Source of the DNA: Bacillota bacterium
GTDB taxonomy: Bacteria; Bacillota; Sulfobacillia; JABLXB01
Direction: 5' to 3'
DNA: 64,000 nt
Assembly (NCBI GenBank): GCA_013178305.1
Contig: JABLXB010000004.1
Span: 124,001 to 188,000 of the forward strand
Of this stretch, positions 34,288-42,756 are shown piece after piece. The first letter of the stretch is position 1. Each line of letters begins with the position of its first letter. Below the pieces are notes generated by a model. That model did no database searches and was not told the origin of the DNA. It worked only from the letters and a program-made list of their open reading frames with translations. The translations under genes were made by a program, and so were the position numbers.

Positions 34288-36297
34288 TCAGGATATCCTG
34301 CTACCGGGCGGAATGTCTGAGTCGGTCGTAAGCAGCACGAGGTCCTCGTCGCTGGAGGCCGCCAGGAGCATCCCCTTCGACTCGATACCCCTTATCCTGG
34401 CCGGTTTCAGGTTCGCCAGTACAATTATTTGTTTGCCTATCAGGTCTTCGGGCCGGTACTGGGCGGCTATGCCGGATACTATTTCCCGCGTGGCATCGCC
34501 CAGGTCTATCGAGAGCCTCAGGAGCTTGTCGGCTCCGGGCACCTTTTCGGCGGATACCACCCTCGCGACCCGGAAGTCCATCCTCTTGAACGCGTCAATA
34601 GTGACTTCCTCCGCGCTGGCGGCTCCGGCGGAGCCCGCCTGCGGTGAGAAGCCTGTCGCCGCCGCTTGCGCGGGGGCGTTCCCACCGGCGGAGGTGATGG
34701 AGGCCGCGCTCTTCTTCGTAGCGTCTACAGGCGCCCTGGTCTCGGGGTCGATCCTCGGGAATAGCGGGCTGCCCCGGCGCGTCACGGTGCCTGGCTTGAG
34801 ACCTCCCCACTCGGTGAGCTCACGGAACAGGCCCTCCCTCGGCGAGCCCTCCACTCCCAGCTGGGTCCATATCCTCTCCGGCGTGTCGACGAGATACGGG
34901 GTCAGCGCCACGCCCAGTATCCGCAGGCATTCGCCGAGGTAGTAAATGGCCGTGGCAGCCCTGCCGGTCTGGCCCTGTCTCATCAAGGCCCACGGCGCCA
35001 CCTCGTCGATGTACTTGTTTGCGCGGGATACCAGTCGCCACAGGTTTGCTATCGCTCCCGAGATCTCGAGCCGCTCCATTGATTGCTCCATATCCCGCAC
35101 GACGCTGCCCGCGAGCGTCCGGAGCTCGGCGTCCAGCGGCGTCTCCTCACCTGGCCCGGGGAACTTCCCCCCGAAGAACTTCTCCGCCATGACCAGGGTC
35201 CTGTAAAGAAGGTTGCCCAGATCGTTGGCGAGGTCGGAGTTTATCCTGGCGACCAGCGCGTCCTCGGAGTACACGCCGTCGGCGCCGAACGGTATCTCCC
35301 TCAGGAGGAAATGCCTTATCGCGTCCAGGCCGTACTTGTTTACGAGGGTCACGGGGTCGATGACGTTGCCCCTGGACTTCGACATCTTGCCTCCCTCGAG
35401 CACGAGCCAGCCGTGACCGAACACCTTCTTCGGGAGCGGCAGGTCCAGGGCCATCAGCATGATGGGCCAGATTATAGTGTGAAACCTTACTATCTCCTTG
35501 CCGACCAGGTGCACGTCGGCGGGCCAGTACTTCGCGAACCTCTCAGGGCTGGCGGGGAATCCCGCCGCCGTGATGTAGTTCGTGAGCGCGTCGAACCAGA
35601 CGTAGACCACGTGCCTGGGGTCGTCCGGGAGCAGTATGCCCCAGTCGAACGTGGTCCTGCTCACACACAGGTCCTCGAGCCCGCTCTTGATGAAGCTCAC
35701 CATTTCGTTCCGGCGGGAAGCCGGCTGGATGAAATCGGGGTTGTCCTCGATGTACTTCAGCAGGCGCCCCGCGTACTTGGACATGCGGAAGAAGTAGCTT
35801 TCCTCGCGGAGCCTTTCGAGAGGCTTGTCGTGGTCGGGGCACTTGCCGCCCTCAGACCCTTTGTACTGGGCTTCGGTGTAGTAGGCCTCGCAGTCGGCGC
35901 AATACCAGCCCTCGTACTGCGACTTGTATATGTCCCCCTTCGCTTCGATTCGCCTGAATACTTCCTGAACGGCGAGTTCGTGGCGCTTCTCGGTCGTCCT
36001 GATGAAATCGTCGTAGCTTATCTTCAGGGTCGACCACAGCTCCCTGATGCCGGCCACGATGTTGTCGACGAATTCCTGGGGCGTCTTCCCGGCCGCCTGC
36101 GCGCGCCTCTGGATTTTCTGGCCGTGTTCGTCAGTCCCGGTCAAAAAGAACACATCATACCCCTGGAGCCGTTTGAACCTCGCGATCGCGTCGGCCGCGA
36201 CAGTCGTGTACGCGTGGCCGATGTGCAGCCTGTCGCTCGGGTAGTAAATCGGAGTTGTGATGAAGAACGACGGTTTGTTCTTACCTGCCGGACTCAT
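34288..36297 (-). CDS. metG: Methionyl-tRNA synthetase
   Basis: 669 residues. Class I motifs HIGH (LHIGHAYT) and KMSKS (residues 304-308) are present. Zinc-knuckle residues include CADCEAY and CPDHDKP; the second knuckle reads C-x-x-H rather than C-x-x-C. A C-terminal EMAP-like tRNA-binding domain (about 560-669, FRVARVVSAEKVPGADKLL) is joined by an Ala/Gly/Ser-rich linker. Controlled by the Met-specific T-box immediately upstream. Confidence 0.97.
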   Translation of the reverse strand: MSPAGKNKPSFFITTPIYYPSDRLHIGHAYTTVAADAIARFKRLQGYDVFFLTGTDEHGQKIQRRAQAAGKTPQEFVDNIVAGIRELWSTLKISYDDFIRTTEKRHELAVQEVFRRIEAKGDIYKSQYEGWYCADCEAYYTEAQYKGSEGGKCPDHDKPLERLREESYFFRMSKYAGRLLKYIEDNPDFIQPASRRNEMVSFIKSGLEDLCVSRTTFDWGILLPDDPRHVVYVWFDALTNYITAAGFPASPERFAKYWPADVHLVGKEIVRFHTIIWPIMLMALDLPLPKKVFGHGWLVLEGGKMSKSRGNVIDPVTLVNKYGLDAIRHFLLREIPFGADGVYSEDALVARINSDLANDLGNLLYRTLVMAEKFFGGKFPGPGEETPLDAELRTLAGSVVRDMEQSMERLEISGAIANLWRLVSRANKYIDEVAPWALMRQGQTGRAATAIYYLGECLRILGVALTPYLVDTPERIWTQLGVEGSPREGLFRELTEWGGLKPGTVTRRGSPLFPRIDPETRAPVDATKKSAASITSAGGNAPAQAAATGFSPQAGSAGAASAEEVTIDAFKRMDFRVARVVSAEKVPGADKLLRLSIDLGDATREIVSGIAAQYRPEDLIGKQIIVLANLKPARIRGIESKGMLLAASSDEDLVLLTTDSDIPPGSRIS

Positions 36298-36592
36298 GAG
36301 TATTTCCCCCTCAAAAGAAATGCCCCCGTCCTACAGGGACGAGGGATCTCGTGGTACCACCCTTGTTCGCGCCGGTATCGCTACCGCCGCCTCGGCGAGT
36401 GCCCGCCGGCACCCCGGCATTCTAACGGCTGCCGTCCGTCCGACCCTACTGCGCGCCGCCGGCGCTTTTAAGGTTGGAGCTCGGGGGCCATGTTCGGCCG
36501 TCCGCCCTCGCGCCGGCTTTCACCTGATCCGGCTCTCTACCGCGTGGCTCGCGACCTACTCTTCCCCCTCATCGCTGGAAGTAATCCAGTTA
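36298..36592 (-). promoter_or_regulatory. T-box leader of metG, Met specifier
   Basis: T-box AAGGGTGGTACCACG is the complement of 36350-36365. A terminator stem CCCTCGTCC/GGACGGGGG with T-rich tail lies at 36313-36345. Stem I carries an AGTA (loop E 5' side) and a 3' specifier loop GAACATGG between the GGCC and CCCCC helices, giving ATG at loop positions 5-7. Uncharged tRNA-Met is expected to prevent termination. Confidence 0.93.
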
Positions 36593-36598
36593 ATGCTG

Positions 36599-36627
36599 AA
36601 TATAGCGAACGCGACTGGCGATGTCAA
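36599..36627 (-). promoter_or_regulatory. Sigma-A promoter of metG leader
   Basis: Minus strand: TTGACA (36622-36627), 17-base spacer, TATATT (36599-36604). Confidence 0.85.
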
Positions 36628-36707
36628 GCTGAGCAGGTGAGTCCCACCAGGCGGAACAAGCCCCTCCATTTGTCGAACGGTTTTTCCAAGATTTTCTGCC
36701 AATCTGG

Positions 36708-36736
36708 TTGACTGTTATTGGGTTTTCTGGTATGTT
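36708..36736 (+). promoter_or_regulatory. Sigma-A promoter of abrB
   Basis: TTGACT (36708-36713), 17-base spacer, TATGTT (36731-36736), 43 bases before the abrB ATG. Confidence 0.7.
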
Positions 36737-36778
36737 CTTGTCAGGTTGTCGAAACGTGTAGAAAAGAGGTGACATCTC

Positions 36779-37030
36779 ATGATGAAGTCCACCGGGATCG
36801 TGCGGAAAGTAGACGAGCTCGGGCGCGTGGTGATCCCCATCGAACTTCGGCGGACGCTGGACATTGAGGAAAAAGATTCACTCGAAATCTACGTGGACGG
36901 CGACAAGATTATCCTCCGTAAGTACGAGCCCGCCTGCGTGTTTTGTGGAAACGCGCAGAACGTCGAGCATTTTAAGGGGAAGAACGTCTGCAAGGGCTGC
37001 CTGGCGCAAATGTCGTCCAAGGTCGTCTGA
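36779..37030 (+). CDS. abrB: AbrB-family transition-state regulator
   Basis: 83 residues. The AbrB swapped-hairpin DNA-binding domain occupies residues 2-50 (TGIVRKVDELGRVVIPIELR). The C-terminus has a CxxC...CxxC pair (CVFCGN, CKGC) typical of clostridial AbrB proteins. It represses post-exponential genes. Divergent from metG, as in B. subtilis. GAGGTG seven bases upstream. Confidence 0.95.
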   Translation: MMKSTGIVRKVDELGRVVIPIELRRTLDIEEKDSLEIYVDGDKIILRKYEPACVFCGNAQNVEHFKGKNVCKGCLAQMSSKVV

Positions 37031-37048
37031 ACGAGTGTTGCTCCGGCC

Positions 37049-37090
37049 TCCGGACGCAGAGGGGGAGGAGAAATCCTCCCCTTCCGGTTT
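37049..37090 (+). terminator. Terminator after abrB
   Basis: GGGGAGGA-GAAA-TCCTCCCC at 37062-37081, enclosed by CCGG/CCGG pairing, followed by a weak T-rich stretch. It separates abrB from the convergent deacylase. Confidence 0.55.
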
Positions 37091-37176
37091 GTCGAGGCGT
37101 CTTCCGCCGTGCCGCCCGCGGCCACGCCATCCTCAGTCACGCTGTTTGAAGCCGAGCCCCGACCGGTAACCCCGTT

Positions 37177-38811
37177 TCACCTACCGGAATGCCCTAGCAC
37201 CATCCCGTTCCGCTCCCCGAGGTGCGATCCTCGAGCAACGGTCACCTTCCCGTTGACGACCACGTACTCAATGCCTTCCGGGTATGACGCGGGATGCTCG
37301 AACGTTGCGGTGTCGATCACCGCCGCGGGGTCGAACACAACCACGTCGGCGGCGTACCCCTCGCGGATCAGGCCGCGGTGTCGCAGCCCCAACCTGGCGG
37401 CCGGAAGAGACGTCATCTTTCGGATCGCCTCCTCCAGCGGTATGACGCGCTCGCGCACGGCATACCGCCCGAGTACCCTTGGGAACGTACCGTAGCTCCT
37501 CGGGTGGGGGCGGTCGCGGCTGAGGGGGCCGTACGGCGCGAGGGCCGTCCCGTCGCTCCCCACCATCACGAACGGCCGCTTCATGACCTCGCGGACGCCT
37601 TCCTCGCTGATGCTGAACCTGATCATGTCGGCGCTCATGCGCTCCTCGAGAAGGACGGACACGACTGCGACGGCCGGGCTCTGCCCTCTCTCCCCGGCTA
37701 TCCCGGTGATGAACCGCCCGACGAGGTCTCTGTTACCCTCGCTCGAGACCGCAGTGATGCAGATCTCGTCCCAGCCCCGCATCGCGCCCTCGCGGGCCTC
37801 GACCTCGGCCTCGATCCTGGCCCTGACCGCGGGGTCACGGAGCCGGGCGAGCGCTGCCTCGCGGCCGCCCGCGTGAACCCAGCCAGGTAACACGGCCGAC
37901 AGCGAAGTAGCCGATGCGGTGTACGGGTACTGGTCCGCGGTGACGTCCAGCCCCTCGTTCCTCGCCCTCTCGATCATCGCCAGCGTTTCGGAGACCTTCC
38001 CCCAGTTCGGTCTGCCCGCCGCCTTGTGGTGGGAAATCTGGACGGCGGCCCCCGACGAGCGCCCTATCTCGATCGCCTCGGCGACCGCGTCGACGACCTG
38101 CTCCCTCTCACCCCTGATGTGCGAAGCGTAGAACCCGCCGTGGCGGGCCGCTTCTCGCGCGAGTTCGACCAGCTCGCCGGTGGTCGCGTACGCCCCCGGC
38201 GGGTATATCAGCCCCGAGGATATCCCCACAAACCCCTCGTCCAGCGCCTGGCGGACAAGGGCTTTCATCGATTCCATCTCGGATTCCGAAGGTCGTCTCA
38301 TTTCGTAACCCATGACGGCCGACCGCACCGCGCCGTGGCCCACGAGCGCCAGGACGTTTACGGAGATCCCGGCCACCTCCAGCGCGGCGAGGTACTCCCC
38401 GGGAGTCGCCCATCCCGCGTCAAGCGAATGCCTTTCGAATTCACCCAGCATTGCCCCGCGGTTCCTGTCTGTCAGCGGGGCCAGGGAATAGCCGCAGTTG
38501 CCGATCACCTCGGTGGTTACGCCCTGTCTGACCTTGCTCTCCGCGAGCGGGTTAATGAGCAGGCTCTTGTCCGAGTGGGAGTGAATATCGATGAATCCGG
38601 GGCACACGGCGAGCCCGGCTGCATTTATCCTGCCCGGGGCCGGGTACGACCCGCCGGGCTCACAGGAGTCAGAGGCCGCGGAGCTCTCGACGCGAGCAGG
38701 TCTGATCGCGGCGATCTTGCCCCGGGCAACCAACACGTCGGCTCGAAACGGGGGCCGGCCCGTCCCGTCATACACCAACCCGCCGGATATCACCAGGTCC
38801 GGTTCAGGCAT
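37177..38811 (-). CDS. N-acyl-D-amino-acid deacylase
   Basis: 544 residues of the amidohydrolase superfamily, D-aminoacylase type. Metal and catalytic residues are in place: CPGFIDIHSHSD, GNCGYSLAP (bridging Cys), FYASHIRGE, VQISHHKAAG and MVGSDGTALAP (Asp). It hydrolyses N-acyl-D-amino acids or related cyclic amides. In B. subtilis nothing comparable lies here; it is inserted between abrB and rsmI. Confidence 0.9.
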   Translation of the reverse strand: MPEPDLVISGGLVYDGTGRPPFRADVLVARGKIAAIRPARVESSAASDSCEPGGSYPAPGRINAAGLAVCPGFIDIHSHSDKSLLINPLAESKVRQGVTTEVIGNCGYSLAPLTDRNRGAMLGEFERHSLDAGWATPGEYLAALEVAGISVNVLALVGHGAVRSAVMGYEMRRPSESEMESMKALVRQALDEGFVGISSGLIYPPGAYATTGELVELAREAARHGGFYASHIRGEREQVVDAVAEAIEIGRSSGAAVQISHHKAAGRPNWGKVSETLAMIERARNEGLDVTADQYPYTASATSLSAVLPGWVHAGGREAALARLRDPAVRARIEAEVEAREGAMRGWDEICITAVSSEGNRDLVGRFITGIAGERGQSPAVAVVSVLLEERMSADMIRFSISEEGVREVMKRPFVMVGSDGTALAPYGPLSRDRPHPRSYGTFPRVLGRYAVRERVIPLEEAIRKMTSLPAARLGLRHRGLIREGYAADVVVFDPAAVIDTATFEHPASYPEGIEYVVVNGKVTVARGSHLGERNGMVLGHSGR

Positions 38812-38876
38812 CGACTCCGTTCCTCCTGTTCCTCCGCACCTTACAACCGCGGCGACACCCTCACGCGGGGGCAGGG

Positions 38877-39794
38877 CTATTTACCCGTGTCCCGTTGCAG
38901 CATGGCGTATAACTCCCGCTTCGGGATCCCCGCGGCTTTCGCCAGGGCCTTGATCGCTTCCATCTTCGGAACCCCGGCCTTCTCGAGCTCCCGCACCGCC
39001 CGCGCGGGGTCCACCACGATGCCGTCACCGCCAGCCCCCGCGGCGTCGCCGGGGGGTTCCACCGCGCCGCTGCGAAGGCCCCGGCGCCTGACGGCGCCGT
39101 CCAGCGCGGAAAGCGCCCGCGAGCCCTCGATAACGATGACGAATTCCCCAATGGGGGATGTTCCGACCCTCGACGCAGCCTCGCCGGCCCGGGCCCGGAT
39201 TATCTCCTCGTGCAGCTTCGTGAGTTCGCGCGCCACGACGAGCTGGCGGTCGCCGAGCGCCGTGGCTATGTCGTTTAATGTCGCGGCGACCCGCTGGGGC
39301 GACTCGTACACCACGACTGCCCGCGGGTCCCGGCCGTATCGCTCGAGTGCCTCGAGCCTGCGCCGTCTCTGGCGCGGGAGAAACCCCTCGAACACGAATC
39401 CCTGCGCGCGGAAGCCCGAACAGACCAGCGCCGTCACCGCCGCGTTGGGACCCGGTACGGGGACCACCTTTATCCCGGCGTCGTGGCACCGGTCCACGAG
39501 CTCGCATCCGGGGTCGGAGAACCCCGGCATTCCCGCGTCGGATACCAGCGCGACCGCGGCGCCCGACAGGATCATCGACACGATCCGCTCGCCCGAGGTC
39601 TCCTTGTTGTGCTCGTGATAGGATATGACCCTCTTGCGGATGCCGAAATGGTTGCACAGGGCCATGGTGCGGCGCGTATCCTCGGCGGCGATGACGTCAA
39701 CCTCCCCGAGCACCCGCACGGCGCGGGGGGTCATGTCTTCGAGGTTGCCTATCGGGGTCCCCACGAGGTACAGCACACCGCTACCGACGCTCAT
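38877..39794 (-). CDS. rsmI: 16S rRNA 2'-O-ribose C1402 methyltransferase
   Basis: 305 residues, tetrapyrrole-methylase fold: LYLVGTPIGNLEDMTPRAVR, the AAEDTRRT motif, LVSDAGMPGFSDPG and VPVPGPNAAVTAL. It methylates C1402 in 16S rRNA. A Gly/Ala-rich linker (about 235-265) leads to a small C-terminal helical domain. Equivalent of yabC. Confidence 0.96.
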   Translation of the reverse strand: MSVGSGVLYLVGTPIGNLEDMTPRAVRVLGEVDVIAAEDTRRTMALCNHFGIRKRVISYHEHNKETSGERIVSMILSGAAVALVSDAGMPGFSDPGCELVDRCHDAGIKVVPVPGPNAAVTALVCSGFRAQGFVFEGFLPRQRRRRLEALERYGRDPRAVVVYESPQRVAATLNDIATALGDRQLVVARELTKLHEEIIRARAGEAASRVGTSPIGEFVIVIEGSRALSALDGAVRRRGLRSGAVEPPGDAAGAGGDGIVVDPARAVRELEKAGVPKMEAIKALAKAAGIPKRELYAMLQRDTGK

Positions 39795-39806
39795 CGTAGA
39801 TCATCC

Positions 39807-39944
39807 TCATCTCGGGGGAGAACTCGCGAGGAGTACCGCATCGAGCCCAAACGAATACGCGGAGCAGTCCTGAATTATCTTCAGCCCGCCCCGCCCGAGA
39901 TCGTCCATGCGTTCACCCGGCTTGAGGACCACCTGATCCGGCAT
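39807..39944 (-). pseudogene. 5' remnant of tRNA1(Val) methylase trmN6/yabB
   Basis: A 45-residue reading frame from ATG 39944, starting inside the yaaT 3' end. Residues 11-41 (GERMDDLGRGGLKIIQ, then FGLDAVLLA) match the N-terminus of TrmN6/YabB-type methylases, whose full length is about 240 residues. The SAM-binding core that should follow is absent. The other frame would continue as FSPEM for only a few codons before rsmI. B. subtilis has yabB in this exact place, so this looks like a deletion scar. Confidence 0.65.
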
Positions 39945-40743
39945 CCTGCTTCTTGACCTCTACCTCTTCCACCGGAAACTCCATGGCCTTCGAGTCGATC
40001 TCGACTGTCACCGAGTTCTTGAGGACGTTGACCGATACGATCTTGCCCTCCCCCTCGACGGTGGTGACGCGGGAACCTATCTCCGGAAGGCCGGCCTTCG
40101 CATCCTCGTAATGCTCGCACTCAAACCGGAGGCAGCACATCAACCTGCCGCACAGCCCCGATATCTTGGTTGGGTTCAAGGAGAGGTTCTGCTCCTTGGC
40201 CATCTTGATCGAGACCGGCTGGAATTCCCCGAGGAATGTGCAGCAGCAGGCGGGCCGCCCGCACGGACCGATCCCGCCGAGGAGCTTGGTCTCGTCTCTT
40301 ACGCCGATCTGCCTCAGCTCTATCCTGGTCTTGAAATGTCCGGCCAGGTCCTTCACCAGCTCGCGGAAGTCCACTCTCCCGTCGGCGGTGAAGTAGAAGA
40401 TGATCTTGGAGGTATCGAAGGTGTACTCCACGTCGACCAGGTCCATGTCGAGGCCGTGGCCGGCGATTTTGGACTTGCAGGCGTCGAACGCCTCCTTCTC
40501 CTTCTTTTCATTCTCCCTGACCTGCTGGGCATCGGCGCCCGTCGCCTGCCTGACGACCTTCTTCAACGGGGCGACGATCTGCGAGTCGGCCACTTCCTTG
40601 GTGCCCACGACGACCTCCCCGAACTCGATGCCGCGGGCGGTCTCGACTATCACGTGCGACCCCGGCTGAATCTGCAGGTCGCCGGGGTCAAAATAGTATA
40701 TCTTGCCGGTTCTCTTGAATCTCACCCCAACAACTCTCGCCAC
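39913..40743 (-). CDS. yaaT: PSP1-domain protein YaaT
   Basis: 276 residues. The PSP1 signature is strong: FYFTADGRVDFRELVKDLA, GGIGPCGRPACCCTFL and GLCGRLMCCLRFE (Cys-rich). In B. subtilis YaaT is part of the RicAFT (YmcA-YlbF-YaaT) complex that binds iron-sulphur clusters and helps RNase Y and sporulation initiation. Follows holB as in B. subtilis. Confidence 0.96.
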   Translation of the reverse strand: MARVVGVRFKRTGKIYYFDPGDLQIQPGSHVIVETARGIEFGEVVVGTKEVADSQIVAPLKKVVRQATGADAQQVRENEKKEKEAFDACKSKIAGHGLDMDLVDVEYTFDTSKIIFYFTADGRVDFRELVKDLAGHFKTRIELRQIGVRDETKLLGGIGPCGRPACCCTFLGEFQPVSIKMAKEQNLSLNPTKISGLCGRLMCCLRFECEHYEDAKAGLPEIGSRVTTVEGEGKIVSVNVLKNSVTVEIDSKAMEFPVEEVEVKKQDAGSGGPQAG

Positions 40744-40785
40744 ACGACCACCTCTGGACCCGCGGATACATACGCAGTCTATCCA

Positions 40786-41772
40786 TCAATTATAGCCGCC
40801 AAGCACGTCCGCCTGCAACTTCAGCAGCATGACCTCCAGCGCGAGCCTCCTGGCGGCGTTGGCCTCGACCGCCGCCCGGGTGCGCGTGACCTGGTCGAAC
40901 GCCCGGGCCGTCCCACCGGGTGTCCAGGTCTCCAGGGTGCGGCCGAGATCCTCGCGAAGGTCGGGGTTGGCGAGGAGCGATTCCGGCGCTCCGCAACCAA
41001 GCACGAGCATGTCACGCATGAGCGATTCGAGGCATTCCAGGAATAACGGCGCCCCGTCCTTGCCGATCTCGCCGGCGAACCCGATCACGTCGAGCGTCTT
41101 CATATTCTCCAGCGCCGCGCGGGCGGCATCCCTCACCTTGAGGAACCCCTCGTCGAAGAACAGGTCCCCCTTGCCCGGTACCCCTCCGCTCCAGAACGCC
41201 GCGGCGCGGCACCTCGACTCCTCGCCCGGGTGGCGGTACTCGAGGTACGACCGCACCTCTTCCACCGTGCACGCCGAAAACGGGACGACCTGGCAGCGAG
41301 ACGCCACCGTGGGCAAGACTGACGCCGCTCCCGGGGCGGTCAGCACGAACACGCAGTACCCAGGCGGCTCCTCGAGCCCTTTCAGCAGGCAGTTCGCCGC
41401 CTCCGCGGTCATCAGGTCCGCCCGCTTGATAATGACCGCCTTCGATCTCGCCTCGAGCGGCCTGTAAGCGATGTGTTTCAGCGCCGCCCTCGCCTGGTCT
41501 ATCTTGATGGACTGCCCGTCCGTCTCGATCACTATCAAGTCGGGGTGGTTGCCCGATTCGATCCTCGCGCAACTGCTGCACGTGTCGCAGGCGTCACCCG
41601 GGCTTTCGCCTTTTTCGCAGTTCACAGCCTTGACGAACTCCCGCGCCGCAAGGCTCTTTCCCGTGCCGTCGGGACCGCAGAAAAGGTAGGCGTGCGCCAC
41701 CTTCCCCGACCTCACTATTCCATTCAAGAGCGACCTGGCCACGGCCTGGCCGCAAACGCGGTTGAGGGCCAC
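40786..41772 (-). CDS. holB: DNA polymerase III delta' subunit
   Basis: 328 residues. AAA+ clamp-loader fold with P-loop GPDGTGKS, a four-Cys zinc module (CEKGESPGDACDTCSSC) and LKGLEEPPGYCVF. GTG 41772 with AAGGTG seven bases upstream. It is part of the clamp loader next to tmk and yaaQ. Confidence 0.93.
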   Translation of the reverse strand: MALNRVCGQAVARSLLNGIVRSGKVAHAYLFCGPDGTGKSLAAREFVKAVNCEKGESPGDACDTCSSCARIESGNHPDLIVIETDGQSIKIDQARAALKHIAYRPLEARSKAVIIKRADLMTAEAANCLLKGLEEPPGYCVFVLTAPGAASVLPTVASRCQVVPFSACTVEEVRSYLEYRHPGEESRCRAAAFWSGGVPGKGDLFFDEGFLKVRDAARAALENMKTLDVIGFAGEIGKDGAPLFLECLESLMRDMLVLGCGAPESLLANPDLREDLGRTLETWTPGGTARAFDQVTRTRAAVEANAARRLALEVMLLKLQADVLGGYN

Positions 41773-41776
41773 CTCG

Positions 41777-42106
41777 TTACACCTTCTTGAACTGCTCCAC
41801 GTCCAGGACGAACACGGTCGCGCCGCCCACGCGGACTTCCACCGGGTACGGGATGTACGCCTCCGCGGGGCCGGACGGCGGCGTCACTGGGCTTACGAGC
41901 TGCTTCCTCGAGTGGCAGGTGGCCTCGATGACGTGGATCGCCTCGTCCACCCTGTCGTCCTGGGTGCCGATGAGCAGCGTGGTGTTGCCTTCCTTTAGAA
42001 ACCCCCCGGTGCTCGCAAGTTTCGTGGACTGGTATCCCCTCTTGACCAGCTGTTCGACCAGCCGGCCCACGTCCTTGTCCTGAACGACGGCGATTATCAG
42101 TTTCAT
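41777..42106 (-). CDS. yaaQ: Cyclic-di-AMP-binding PII-like protein (DarA/YaaQ)
   Basis: 109 residues with a PII-like fold: MKLIIAVVQDKDVGRLVEQL, GYQSTKLASTGGFLKEGNTTLLIG and ATVFVLDVEQF. The B. subtilis homologue DarA binds c-di-AMP. ATG 42106 overlaps the tmk stop by four bases. Confidence 0.94.
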   Translation of the reverse strand: MKLIIAVVQDKDVGRLVEQLVKRGYQSTKLASTGGFLKEGNTTLLIGTQDDRVDEAIHVIEATCHSRKQLVSPVTPPSGPAEAYIPYPVEVRVGGATVFVLDVEQFKKV

Positions 42107-42741
42107 GCGCCCATCCCCTTCGTAGTGAGAACGCGCCTGACGATCCCCAGTATCTCCTCCCCGACGACCCTGATGTCGAGCGAGGCGTCCACGACCTTGA
42201 CGCGGCCGGGCTCGCGCCTCGCAATGGCGAGGTATCCCTCGCGGACTTTCTGGTGGTATTCGCCTGCTCTTCCTTCGATCCTGTCCGGCGCGCGGCACGA
42301 CCGCCTTTTTGTGCCGGTTCCGGGGTCAACGTCGAGGAGCAGGGTCAGGTCTGGCATCAGGCCCCCGGTGGCGAACCTGTTGATGGTGGTTATCGCCTCC
42401 GGGTCGCACCCTCCCCCGAAGCACTGGTATGCGATTGTCGAGTCCACGTAGCGCTCGCATATTACGACTTTACCCGCCCCCAGCGCCGGCCTTATGACAT
42501 CGGCGACGTGCTGCGCGCGGGACGCCGAATACAGGAGCACCTCGGTCTCGAGAGACATCCCCCCGCTGGCCGGGTCGAGCAAGATGGACCGGATCGATTC
42601 GCCGAGCCTGGTCCCGCCAGGCTCCCGCGTCACGACAACCTCCACGCCCATCTCCCTGAGCCGCCTGCAGAGCCACCTGATCTGGCTGCTCTTGCCCGAA
42701 CCGTCTATTCCCTCGAACGTCACGAAGAGGGGCCCCTTCAA
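42103..42741 (-). CDS. tmk: Thymidylate kinase
   Basis: 212 residues: P-loop FEGIDGSGKSSQ, DRX-type TREPGGTRLGE and the lid region (RRSCRAPDRIEGR). Phosphorylates dTMP. Same order as B. subtilis (yaaO-tmk-yaaQ). Confidence 0.96.
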   Translation of the reverse strand: MKGPLFVTFEGIDGSGKSSQIRWLCRRLREMGVEVVVTREPGGTRLGESIRSILLDPASGGMSLETEVLLYSASRAQHVADVIRPALGAGKVVICERYVDSTIAYQCFGGGCDPEAITTINRFATGGLMPDLTLLLDVDPGTGTKRRSCRAPDRIEGRAGEYHQKVREGYLAIARREPGRVKVVDASLDIRVVGEEILGIVRRVLTTKGMGA

Positions 42742-42756
42742 CCTTAACCGCTCCTT

